The notes under the pieces are model-generated. The model was not told the DNA's origin and did not search any database. It saw nothing but the letters and a program-made list of their open reading frames with translations. From Gammaproteobacteria bacterium (GTDB lineage: Bacteria > Pseudomonadota > Gammaproteobacteria > Competibacterales > Competibacteraceae), in the NCBI GenBank assembly GCA_020846135.1, contig JADLEK010000009.1, positions 1 to 64,000 on the forward strand: a DNA stretch of 64,000 nt. The letters run 5' to 3'. Of the stretch, positions 1 through 8,200 are shown piece after piece. The position numbers and the translations under genes are program-made. Position 1 is the first letter of the stretch. Every line of letters starts with the position of its first letter.

Positions 1-193
1 CATTACGGATCAAGATCCTCAAGCTGTTTGGCCCCCGCGTTTGTCAGCTTTATCAGGTTGACTTTTGTTAAGAATCAAAAAGTTATATATATTGAAAAAA
101 GCTTGGTGGGGGGTTGCTCAATGTTAGTAAGAATATTTTCAATTTTGAAAAAATCAGCTGGTATTTAGAAATTACACAACCTGTATAGGATTG

Positions 194-292
194 CTATAGC
201 GTCACCAAGGTCATGCAGATCTCCTGATCCAGGGCAGGCGTCGCCCCGACCGGCATCGCGAGGAAAATCAGGAACACCACGAGAAAGCGCAT
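194..292 (-). CDS. Possible 32-residue secreted peptide or truncated gene start
   Basis: An ATG opens a 32-codon frame whose first ~17 residues (MRFLVVFLIFLAMPVGA) look like a signal peptide with an A-T-P cleavage region. Only about 15 residues follow before TAG. The upstream AGGA is about 16 bases from the ATG, so the ribosome site is weak. It may be the leftover N-terminus of a secreted protein rather than a working gene. The rest of positions 1-472 is AT-rich in its first 180 bases and holds no other gene I can support. Confidence 0.25.
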   Translation of the reverse strand: MRFLVVFLIFLAMPVGATPALDQEICMTLVTL

Positions 293-330
293 CAAAGAAC
301 TGGATTCCTTACTCGCCCTTAATTTCCAAC

Positions 331-368
331 CCTTTGAGGAATCAAAGGTTATGGAGGGATGAAGCATA
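331..368. repeat. Palindromic dispersed repeat, copy 1
   Basis: A 7-bp stem (CCTTTGA at 331-337, TCAAAGG at 342-348) with a GGAA loop is followed by about 20 further bases. A diverged copy of the whole segment lies at 60500-60537, at the far end of the window. It is non-coding in both places, and it lies about 105 bases upstream of the Gly-rich gene start. Confidence 0.55.
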
Positions 369-472
369 CTCACGATTTCGGCTAACCCCGGTTGAATTGT
401 TCACCTCATAGTCAGGATCGATCCGGCAATCTGTGGCCCGAAGACCTGCCTACTAGGTCGAGGATCACACTC

Positions 473-922
473 ATGACGATCATGCAATGGTTAATCCGCA
501 GCGCTGCCGCCGCCCTTGTCCTGATCCCGCTCCAAAACGCTCAGGCGTGGGATAACGGTTCCGGTCGAGGGAGCAGAGACCATGGAGGGCAGAGCTACTC
601 TCAGGGGAATTACGGCTACTCCGGAAATCACGGCTACTCCGGAAATCACGGCCACTCCAGGGGGTCTGGCTACAACCGGGGACATCGGGGTTACGAGGGT
701 CGAGGCCACTATGGGAACCGTGGTTATTACGGCCACCGCGGCTATTACGGGCGGCCAGGCGGGGGTTATCGCGGCGATTACGGGGGCGACGGTGGTTGTT
801 GGGGGTGCGGATCAGCCGGAGCAGCCATCGCCGGTCTGGCCTTGGGAGCGATTATCGGCGGGGCCATCGTCAACTCAGCGCCGCCGCCCCCGGTGATGAT
901 GGAGCCGCCGCCCGGGTGGTAA
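473..922 (+). CDS. Secreted Gly/Tyr/His-rich protein with glycine-zipper tail
   Basis: This is a 149-residue protein of unknown function. The start chosen is the ATG at 473, ten bases after GAGG. An upstream in-frame ATG at 392 would put 27 charged residues before the signal peptide. Residues 1-25 form a clear signal peptide ending in A-Q-A. The middle (about 30-110) is low-complexity, with repeats such as GYSGNHGYSGNHGHS and HRGYYG blocks rich in Gly, Tyr, His and Arg. A Cys pair (CWGC) precedes a small hydrophobic glycine-zipper stretch (AGAAIAGLALGAIIGGAIV) and a Pro-rich end. It is probably periplasmic or outer-membrane associated. Its last 145 bases lie antisense to the 3' end of the MFS gene. 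Confidence 0.7.
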   Translation: MTIMQWLIRSAAAALVLIPLQNAQAWDNGSGRGSRDHGGQSYSQGNYGYSGNHGYSGNHGHSRGSGYNRGHRGYEGRGHYGNRGYYGHRGYYGRPGGGYRGDYGGDGGCWGCGSAGAAIAGLALGAIIGGAIVNSAPPPPVMMEPPPGW

Positions 923-2220
923 CGCGCGACGAATCCGGCAAACAGCAAAAAAATGACCGTCCCATAACCCAACAGCCACGGCAGGGATGCCTGGAAAACA
1001 CCTTCTTCATCCCTGAGCGAACCGTCACGCAGCACAAGCAGCAAAGCCGCATACAGCAACCCAAGCGCCCCATAGCCCAGATTGAACGCTAATCCTTTGA
1101 AACTCAGCACGGTGGCGCGTTGAGCGGAATCGGTCATGGCGTTCAGGTAGTGGCTGACCAGATAACCAGTGAGCAACAGCACAATGTGGATCAATGCCAC
1201 TGGAATCAGCCCCAGCCCCAACGGCAACACCAGCGCCGCACCGGCCAAACCCGCCAGACCCAGCATCGTCAGCAGGGCGAAGTTGAAACCCGGCGAATGT
1301 CGGATCAACCTTGGCGCCAGCCGGGCAACGCCGACCCCCAGCAGGGCGATCCCCGACCCGATCAGGCCGAAACTGGCTTCTGGCAGATCGATCAACCGCA
1401 AATAGGTACTGTTCAGGGTGACGAAAAGCCGGGCCAGATGATCGAACAGCATACCGCTGGCGATCACCACCCAGGCAAAGGGCGTCGCCAGAATCCAGCG
1501 GCCCGCGTCCAGCGTCGCCCGCCCCGCGTGCTGAACCGTACTCAGCAACCCTTGCGAATGCACCGGGCGTTCACCCGGCTCGGTCATTCCCAGCGCCACC
1601 CACCAGGCCCCGATGGCGGTCGCCAGGGTCAGGTAGAGCGGAAAGCGCATGGTGGTCTGCGGATCGAGGGTCACCGTCCAGCCGAGTACGCCCAGCACCT
1701 GCTGTAAGACTTCGGCGTCATAGACGAACGCCCCCAGGGTTAGCGCCGCCACAAACGCCAGCGAGTTCCAGCGCATCAGTGTCGCCAGCACCCGAGGCCA
1801 GTCCATCGCCTGGCCTTGGGCTTTCAAGCTGTCGTAGGCCAGCGCTTCATCCGCACCGCTGGCCAAGGCCTCGGCCAGACCGCTGAGAATCCGGTTCAGC
1901 AGAAAGGCGGTAAAGACCCATTCGGGATGATCCAGCGGGACAAAACACAACAGGGCGATTTCCACCACCATCAGCGCCCCGGCAGCGACGACTAGAGTTC
2001 GACGCCCGACCACATCCGCCAGCGCCCCGGACGGTACTTCACAACAAACGATGGTGGCCGCCCAGACCGCATTCAGCACTGCAAACTGGCCCACGGTCAG
2101 CCCGAAGTCGAGAAACAGGATGGCAAAGACCGGGTAGTAAAAGCGCACGCCGAACAACAGACGGAACGCCAGAAAACGGCGGATGTTCGGAATGGCGAAG
2201 GGGGAAGTTGATAGGTTCAA
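778..2220 (-). CDS. MFS transporter with antisense-overlapping tail
   Basis: This 480-residue protein has about 12 hydrophobic segments. Between the second and third segments it carries the MFS signature region (SGALADVVGRRTLVV), so it is a Major Facilitator Superfamily inner-membrane permease. The substrate cannot be inferred; the closest feel is an efflux-type MFS. The hydrophobic core ends near residue 432 (FAGFVARY). The remaining ~48 residues are Gly/Pro/Ala-rich and are encoded antisense to the Gly-rich secreted gene. That tail may be an accident of the missing stop codon. The MOSC gene lies 42 bases upstream on the same strand, so the two may be co-transcribed. Confidence 0.85.
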   Translation of the reverse strand: MNLSTSPFAIPNIRRFLAFRLLFGVRFYYPVFAILFLDFGLTVGQFAVLNAVWAATIVCCEVPSGALADVVGRRTLVVAAGALMVVEIALLCFVPLDHPEWVFTAFLLNRILSGLAEALASGADEALAYDSLKAQGQAMDWPRVLATLMRWNSLAFVAALTLGAFVYDAEVLQQVLGVLGWTVTLDPQTTMRFPLYLTLATAIGAWWVALGMTEPGERPVHSQGLLSTVQHAGRATLDAGRWILATPFAWVVIASGMLFDHLARLFVTLNSTYLRLIDLPEASFGLIGSGIALLGVGVARLAPRLIRHSPGFNFALLTMLGLAGLAGAALVLPLGLGLIPVALIHIVLLLTGYLVSHYLNAMTDSAQRATVLSFKGLAFNLGYGALGLLYAALLLVLRDGSLRDEEGVFQASLPWLLGYGTVIFLLFAGFVARYHPGGGSIITGGGGAELTMAPPIIAPKARPAMAAPADPHPQQPPSPP

Positions 2221-2262
2221 GGAATTTTATCAGTCAGCACAGTAAGGTTTTTAACGTCGGCG

Positions 2263-2850
2263 TTATCCGATAGATCTAGCTCTGGCTGTTTTAAATAACG
2301 CCATCATCGGCAATTGATGCTGACCCGGTTTTACTTCAAATGCCTGTCCCGCCATGATGCTACCAGGCGATTCTACGGCTAGATAAAAACCACAAAAGCC
2401 ACTGCGCGCCATCTTTTTAGCCGCTTTCGGGTCGCCCATGACTGCGTTGAATTTATAACAGGGTTCGCGGGGTTGCGTGACTCGCAAGGTACAGTTGGGA
2501 AAACACAGCGTATCTCCCACATACAGCATGGATTCAAGCAACCCCGTCAGCGTCAGATTTTCGCCAAGAGTTCCATACGGCAAATCCGTGGACAAGCCTA
2601 AGGTCAATCTTTGCTCCCGCCAAAACGGGTAATGTTCTGCGGGATAGGCATAAATCGCTTTCGAGAGACCGCCGTGTACGGTCAAATCGGCTTGTTCATC
2701 GCCATCAAGGCCCAGTTGATTCACGACGATGGGTCCCTCAACCGTTCGTTTGCCAATGCCGCTCAATACGGTCCGGTCGCCCATTTGAAGTGGCAGCGCC
2801 GTACCGATTTGTACACTGAGAACCCGGTATTGCGGTTGGAGCAGGGTCAT
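2263..2850 (-). CDS. MOSC domain protein, YiiM-like
   Basis: The 195-residue protein matches the MOSC family (molybdenum cofactor sulfurase C-terminal fold). Members bind or transfer Moco and act in sulfur transfer or N-hydroxylated compound reduction. Visible marks are the N-terminal GLDGDEQADLTVHGG region, the YGTLGENLTL segment and the single conserved Cys in QPREPCYKF. The length is close to YiiM-type stand-alone MOSC proteins (about 210-225). No molybdenum enzyme is adjacent, so the partner is unknown. Confidence 0.85.
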   Translation of the reverse strand: MTLLQPQYRVLSVQIGTALPLQMGDRTVLSGIGKRTVEGPIVVNQLGLDGDEQADLTVHGGLSKAIYAYPAEHYPFWREQRLTLGLSTDLPYGTLGENLTLTGLLESMLYVGDTLCFPNCTLRVTQPREPCYKFNAVMGDPKAAKKMARSGFCGFYLAVESPGSIMAGQAFEVKPGQHQLPMMALFKTARARSIG

Positions 2851-2948
2851 TTTATCCCGGAACTCTTAGGTGTTTGAGAAAGAGGAATGCTGATCATGAC
2901 GATTCGCCGCTGATTTTTTGCGCATCATGCATCAGGCGGAATCACCGG

Positions 2949-3272
2949 TCAGGGTTCCGGCGGGGCGGCGAGATGCGGCGGAGGCGACAACAGCAGGCCA
3001 GTGGGGAAATGCTCCAGCGCCGCCGGGTGATCCTGAAACGGGGCGAATCGGTCAGCCTGACTGGGATGGCGGGTGTAGCGGGCTTCGGTGAACAGGCTGA
3101 GATCGCTCAGGCCCAATTCCCGAATCAGCGCCCGACTGGCGCTTCGATCCACGGTCCACGATCGCCAAGCGGCATCAAGCAGCGTCAGGCCGAACAGCAG
3201 CAGCAACATCACCAGCACGGTCAGCGCGAGATTCGCCGATCGCCGGACGAAATCGTCATCGAACCGACTCAT
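2949..3272 (-). CDS. Small membrane protein downstream of cobJ
   Basis: The ATG at 3272 lies two bases after the cobJ stop, so translation is probably coupled. A longer frame begins at 3347 but would overlap cobJ. The 107-residue product begins MSRFDDDFVRRSAN. It has one strong membrane segment (about residues 14-34, LALTVLVMLLLLFGLTLLDA), then a charged domain and a Pro-rich end. I do not recognise a family. Its place as the last gene of the cobalamin operon suggests a link to that pathway, but this is inference only. Confidence 0.6.
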   Translation of the reverse strand: MSRFDDDFVRRSANLALTVLVMLLLLFGLTLLDAAWRSWTVDRSASRALIRELGLSDLSLFTEARYTRHPSQADRFAPFQDHPAALEHFPTGLLLSPPPHLAAPPEP

Positions 3273-3274
3273 TG

Positions 3275-4057
3275 CTAATCCGCTGTAACGAGGGGATGAC
3301 CGGCCAGTTCCGGCTTGGCGTGATAGCCACGCGGGGTGTAAACCCACTGGCCTACCCGCCGGGTTTCGCTGTTGCCGACCAGCACCAGCGACAACATGTT
3401 CAACGGTTCCGGGTCCAGTTCACCCAGGGTAGTAACAGTCAATTGCTCACCCTTGCGGGTGACGTTGAAGGCGACGATCACCGGCGTTTCCGGCTGGCGA
3501 TAACGGAGCAGGATTTGCCGAGCCTCCTGGAGCTGCCAGGCCCGTTTGTTGGAGACCGCGTTATAGAGCGCCACGGCGAAATCACCCTGACCGGCCAGGT
3601 CAATCCGCCGGGCGATCAAGTCCCAGGGCGTCAACAAGTCGGAAAGCGAAATCACGCAGAAATCGTGCGCCAGCGGAGCGCCAACCCGGGCTGCCGCCGC
3701 CTGCATCGCTGAAATGCCGGGGATCACTTCGATGTCAACCGCCGCCCATTCCGGCTTGGGTTTGCGAGCCAGCAGTTCAAATACCACGGTCGCCATGCCG
3801 TAAATGCCGGCATCGCCACTGGAAATCAGCGCGGTGGTCTGACCGGCGGCAGCGAGATCGAGCGCTATCGTGGCGCGGCCCAATTCTTCGCCCATCGGGG
3901 TTTTATGGCGGGTCTTGCCCTCGGCCAGAGGGCCAAGCAGATTCAGATACAATCCATGCCCGACCAGGTCGCTGCACGATTCCAGGGCGGTGCGGGCGGC
4001 AGGGCTGAGATAATCCAGCCCGCCAGGGCCGGAACCAATAATGTAAAGGCGTTGCAT
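3275..4057 (-). CDS. cobJ: Precorrin-3B C17-methyltransferase
   Basis: CobJ/CbiH methylates C-17 and contracts the corrin ring in cobalamin synthesis, using S-adenosylmethionine. The ~260-residue protein opens with LYIIGSGPGG, the typical tetrapyrrole methylase loop. It continues with HGLYLNLL, SSGDAGIYGMA and VIPGISAMQAAAARVGAP, all family hallmarks, and ends normally. The second ATG (4057) is preferred because AAGGA lies five bases before it. The ATG at 4069 has no Shine-Dalgarno sequence. It lies about 60 bases after cbiG on the same strand. Confidence 0.93.
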   Translation of the reverse strand: MQRLYIIGSGPGGLDYLSPAARTALESCSDLVGHGLYLNLLGPLAEGKTRHKTPMGEELGRATIALDLAAAGQTTALISSGDAGIYGMATVVFELLARKPKPEWAAVDIEVIPGISAMQAAAARVGAPLAHDFCVISLSDLLTPWDLIARRIDLAGQGDFAVALYNAVSNKRAWQLQEARQILLRYRQPETPVIVAFNVTRKGEQLTVTTLGELDPEPLNMLSLVLVGNSETRRVGQWVYTPRGYHAKPELAGHPLVTAD

Positions 4058-4118
4058 AGCGTCCTTCATGGGTTGGAGGTGGGTTTTCCGAGGGTTGTTT
4101 GCCGAGCGAGGCGTGTGG

Positions 4119-4940
4119 TCAGCCGTCCGAATTACCGTAAATCCGCGCGATCGCTAGTGTGGCGTCGGTGTTTTTCTGCTTGGGAATCAGTAATTCGGCC
4201 CGATGACGCCGTTCAACCAGGCTTTCCGCGCCAGCCAGCGCCGCCGCTTCGGCAACACCGTAGCAGCCGGTTTCCCGAAACACAATTTCCGATGACCGAC
4301 TGAGCCGATCCCGGTATTCATTTAATAGCGCTGCCGGGTAAAAAACGATGGGCAGTTTCAACAATTCGGCCAGTTGCTGCAGGCCGATTTCATCCCGTTT
4401 CAGCTCAATGCTGGCCAGCGCATTCAATTCACGGCGCTGCAATCCGTGACTGAGCAGGGTCGCATCCAGCAAGTCCAGCAACAACGCCAAGGGACAACCA
4501 CGATTGCAGCCCATTCCCGCCACCAGCAACGGCTGAGTGTAACGTTGCGCCCCGGTAATCACTGCTTGCGCATTCAGGAATTGCGCGATCTGCCGCGCCC
4601 ATTCATTGGCGCCGCCCTCATGGCCGGATAAAATTGGCGCCACAAACCGCCCGTGTTCGTCCAGCACCAATACCGCCGGGTCCTGATATTTATCGCGCAA
4701 TACCGGTCCCAGCGTCCGCACCACAATGCCCACGGCGCAGAATAAAATCAGCCGGCGTCCAGCCAGGAATCGTTTGCGGACAGTCTCCTGAAACGGCTGT
4801 GGCCGGTGCAGATGTTCAGCTTCCGGCAGGAAGGCCAGCAGTCGCTGCGCTAGGGCCAAACCGGGATCGGTGAGACTGATCAGGCTGACCGGCTTAACTC
4901 GCAGCAATGATTGCTGCGTTTTTTCTGGACTCATTCCCAT
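4119..4940 (-). CDS. cbiG: Cobalt-precorrin-5A hydrolase (CbiG)
   Basis: CbiG opens the delta-lactone of cobalt-precorrin-5A and releases acetaldehyde. The N-terminal CbiG domain is marked by LILFCAVGIVVRTLGPVL and LSGHEGGANEWA. The C-terminal CobE/CbiG domain starts at LLVAGMGCNRGCPL and ends near SLVERRHRAELLIPKQKNTD. At 273 residues it lacks most of the middle domain seen in longer (about 350-residue) versions. The start at 4940 follows AGGAGG with seven bases of spacing. Only two corrin-ring genes are here, so the rest of the pathway must lie elsewhere. Confidence 0.92.
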   Translation of the reverse strand: MGMSPEKTQQSLLRVKPVSLISLTDPGLALAQRLLAFLPEAEHLHRPQPFQETVRKRFLAGRRLILFCAVGIVVRTLGPVLRDKYQDPAVLVLDEHGRFVAPILSGHEGGANEWARQIAQFLNAQAVITGAQRYTQPLLVAGMGCNRGCPLALLLDLLDATLLSHGLQRRELNALASIELKRDEIGLQQLAELLKLPIVFYPAALLNEYRDRLSRSSEIVFRETGCYGVAEAAALAGAESLVERRHRAELLIPKQKNTDATLAIARIYGNSDG

Positions 4941-4977
4941 TCTGCTGCCTCCTGTTGTTCCTGATCATGCAGACTGG

Positions 4978-5238
4978 TCAATCAAACAACTCCGCCTTCC
5001 CAGCCTTCTCCGTCAGCGCCCGGCGCTGTGCTTCATCCGGTTGCGGCAATTTCACCGCCGCGAATAACTCACCGGCCAGCACTTTCTCCAGCAGTTCCGC
5101 CAGGGTCAACATCGGCGCTTTCAACTGATCTTCGGGATTGAAATGCAGGGCGATGGCAAATTTGGCGGTCAGGTCAGCAGCAAACACGGCTAACCGGGGA
5201 GTAAATGAAGAAGTCGGAAAGACTGAATCAATACTCAT
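4978..5238 (-). CDS. Small conserved-looking protein coupled to the giant membrane gene
   Basis: The ATG at 5238 overlaps the stop of the giant membrane gene as ATGA, a strong sign of translational coupling. The 86-residue product is soluble. It begins MSIDSVFPTSSFTPRLAVFA and carries an amphipathic middle (LTLAELLEKVLAGELFAAVK) and a charged C-terminus (PDEAQRRALTEKAGKAELFD). I recognise no family. The overlap upstream and the 37-base gap to cbiG place it inside the cobalamin operon. It could be a partner or stability factor of the membrane protein. Confidence 0.6.
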   Translation of the reverse strand: MSIDSVFPTSSFTPRLAVFAADLTAKFAIALHFNPEDQLKAPMLTLAELLEKVLAGELFAAVKLPQPDEAQRRALTEKAGKAELFD

Positions 5239-8200
5239 TCCCATTCCGCCAAATCAGCCCGCATGATCTGAACCCGCTGCATAATCGCTTCCCGTTTGAG
5301 ATTAAACAGCACCATCCCGGCGGTAATCGCTGCGCCCAGTCCAATCAGAATTAAGGCCCGGCTGAACCCCTGATCCGGGTAAAAGCGCAGTAATTGCCCC
5401 ATGACATTCAGCACCAGAAAAATCACTCCGCCATAGAGAAAGGCGCGGATTCTGAGCGCGATGCCGAGCATCACCCCAAGCATCGCCACAGCCAGCGCCA
5501 GGACAAAGACCCACAATTCCGGGCGTAAAAACACGTCCAGTCCCACACCGGCATAGAGTGCGCTTAATGCTGCCAGCCGCACCCCATTCAAAACCTTCGG
5601 GCGCAATTCCCGCCGATGCAAATGGGCCAGCGCCAATACCGACACCGCTGCCGGAATAATGTAGAACTGCCATAGCCCGTAATGCCTTGCCCATAGCGGC
5701 GCCCATAAATAAACTGCGCCATTCAACGCCAATACACCCAGATACAGCGGCAACGGATTCCACAAGGTCCCGGCCAGCGACAAATACAGCACGGCGGACG
5801 CTAAGAGCGTCCCGCCCAGCCATGGCGAGGCGAGTTGCCACGGCGCAGTCAGAATCGCCAGTACCGGCAAAAACACCGCCAGACGGTAAAATGGTTGCAG
5901 CGCAATGAATTGATGCAGCAGGAAGGCGGCGAAAGCAGCGATCAGCAAGGCCACGCTATCCCATGGAGTGAACGGGGTCAGACCGAGCGCAATCAGCCGG
6001 AGATAAATCGCCAGCAGTCCTAATAATAATGCTGAGGCATAAACCCAGTGTGGTTCATCGGGTCGCCGCCACGCCCGCAAACCCGCCCAGCCAGTCAATA
6101 ACAGCAGGGTCGCGCCAAAGGCCAGCGGATCGGCGGGAATGCCGAAATACCAGATCGGCCAGCCCATCCCGGTCAGGGCCATCACCAGAACTGCGCCGTG
6201 CAAGCTGATCCAGAGCAGGGTCAGGAGCAGCAACCATGGTGTCAGGTCGGCTATGGCCTGCTCCAGGTCATAAACCCAGGCCAGTCGCTCCCGTTGTTCG
6301 GGATCGGTCAATTCATCCAGTCGGACGTTGATCCAGCTCTGGAGCGCGACGCCTGCGGCCAACAGCAAGCCGGTTTGCAGGGCGTACCACGGGGCGAGGC
6401 CGATGCCAACCCACAGCGTCGCGCCGGTCAGCCAGATCGCGTAACCGCTGGTCAGCAACAGGATCAACCCGCTTTTCAGCCAGAAGGAATCGGCCCGCCA
6501 GACGCCCCGCGTCATCGCCGATCCGCCCAGCAAGGCCAGTGTCAGGGCGCACCATCCCCAATCAAAACCGGGGACAGCGAACAGCAGCGCCAAGGTTGCC
6601 GGCGGTAACAGGTACAGCCAGACATTCAGCGCCTTGGACCAGACGGCGGATTGCGGCCCGTAACGCCAGACCAGCAGCAGTCCGCCATGCCCCAGCGCCG
6701 CTGCCAGAGGGAGACTGCCGGATGGCAGGCGCAGCGCCAGCAGCACCGCGCTCACCGTCATCGTTCCCGCCGCCAGCAAGGTATGCGCCTGCAGCGGATT
6801 CGACCGAAGCCGGAAGGCATGAACCGCAGTCACCGTCAGCAGCAAGGTCACGCCGGCCAGGATCCAAAGTTGACCAGGCAGGGTGATGCCATACCACCAA
6901 CCGAGGCTTTGCAGGTCCAGCACCTCTAACAATAATACCCACAGCACCACGAAGGGCATCCAGAACAGCGGTGGTTCGAGTTCGCGTTGCCGCCACCGCA
7001 ACCCTTGCGCCACGGTTTGCCCATACCGTCGCCAGAGTGGAATCAGCAGCCACAACAGGTTCAACCAGAGCAGGGCAAAAAGCGCAGTGAGGGGTTGCCA
7101 GGCCAGGTCAGGGAAAACCAGCCAGCCGCTTGCAGTCAGCGTAGCAACCGCCAGCCAGGCCATACCAACCCAGGCGGTATTGCGCAACAGCAGGAACAGA
7201 TAAGGAGTGACCAAAGCGACGGCAACCGCTAGCGGCCAGGCATCTACTGCGAATCCGGCTATCGCGCCGCGCAGGATGCCGATCAGCCCGAACAGCGGCC
7301 AGGTTCCCGGCGCAACCGCCCACGCCGGCCAGCGGGCGTTCCAGCGCGGCAACAGCAAGTTCCCAGCGAACCACAGCGCATAACCCCAGGCGACCGCGAT
7401 CTCGCCGGCATCGTCAAGACCGGCTCCAAATCGCGCCGCCACGCTCCAGGTCAGCGCCCCGAGCAACAGCGCCAGGCCGATCCCGCGCCAGTCAGCCGCG
7501 CTGGGCCACGGCTGCACGACCGGAAACAGGGCAATACCGAGCAGGATCAGGAACAGCGGCAAGCGCGGATCGCCGGCCAGGGCCATCAGGACAACACCGG
7601 CCAGCGCCAAGGCATACAACAGGCTGCTGAATTGTTGCAGCGGGGTCTGGAAGAAAGCCAGGCGGGTAGCCCAACCACTTTCCAGTTTCATCGCCATGAC
7701 CGCCATGCCCAGACTCAGCAACGTATTCAGCGCCGGATCGGCCAGGCCGAACAGCACATTCGGCGGCTGCAGCCAACGGCTGGTCAGCCAGACGATCAGA
7801 GTCAAGGTGATCAGCGTGGCATAGGCGTGGCCAGCGGTCTGGTAATGCCAGCCGGTCATCGCAAATACCAACAGGCAGGTCACCAGCGCTGGCCACAGAT
7901 GCAGCGCCGGCCAGCCGAGCAGGTCCAGCACCGGACTGGCGGCCACTGCGCCGGCCGCAATCAGGAAGACGAAACCGTGCAAAACCTCCTCGATCTGCCG
8001 CCCGCCGCCCACCCCGCCGGGGACAGTGAAACCAAGCAAACCCGCCAGTCGCCAAGTCGTCGGTTTCGCCAAGGCAACCACCGCCAACCGCCAGGCCAGC
8101 AGGGCATACAGCAGGCCGGCCTTGCCGATCCATCCCCAAGCCCAGCCGACCCCATCCAGACCCACCATCAGTCCAGCCAGGCCCAGCGCGATCGGTAACA

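Noticed and set aside
392..472. N-terminal extension of the Gly-rich secreted protein
   Set aside because: It would bury the signal peptide behind 27 polar residues. The ATG at 473 has a ribosome site and gives a proper signal peptide.
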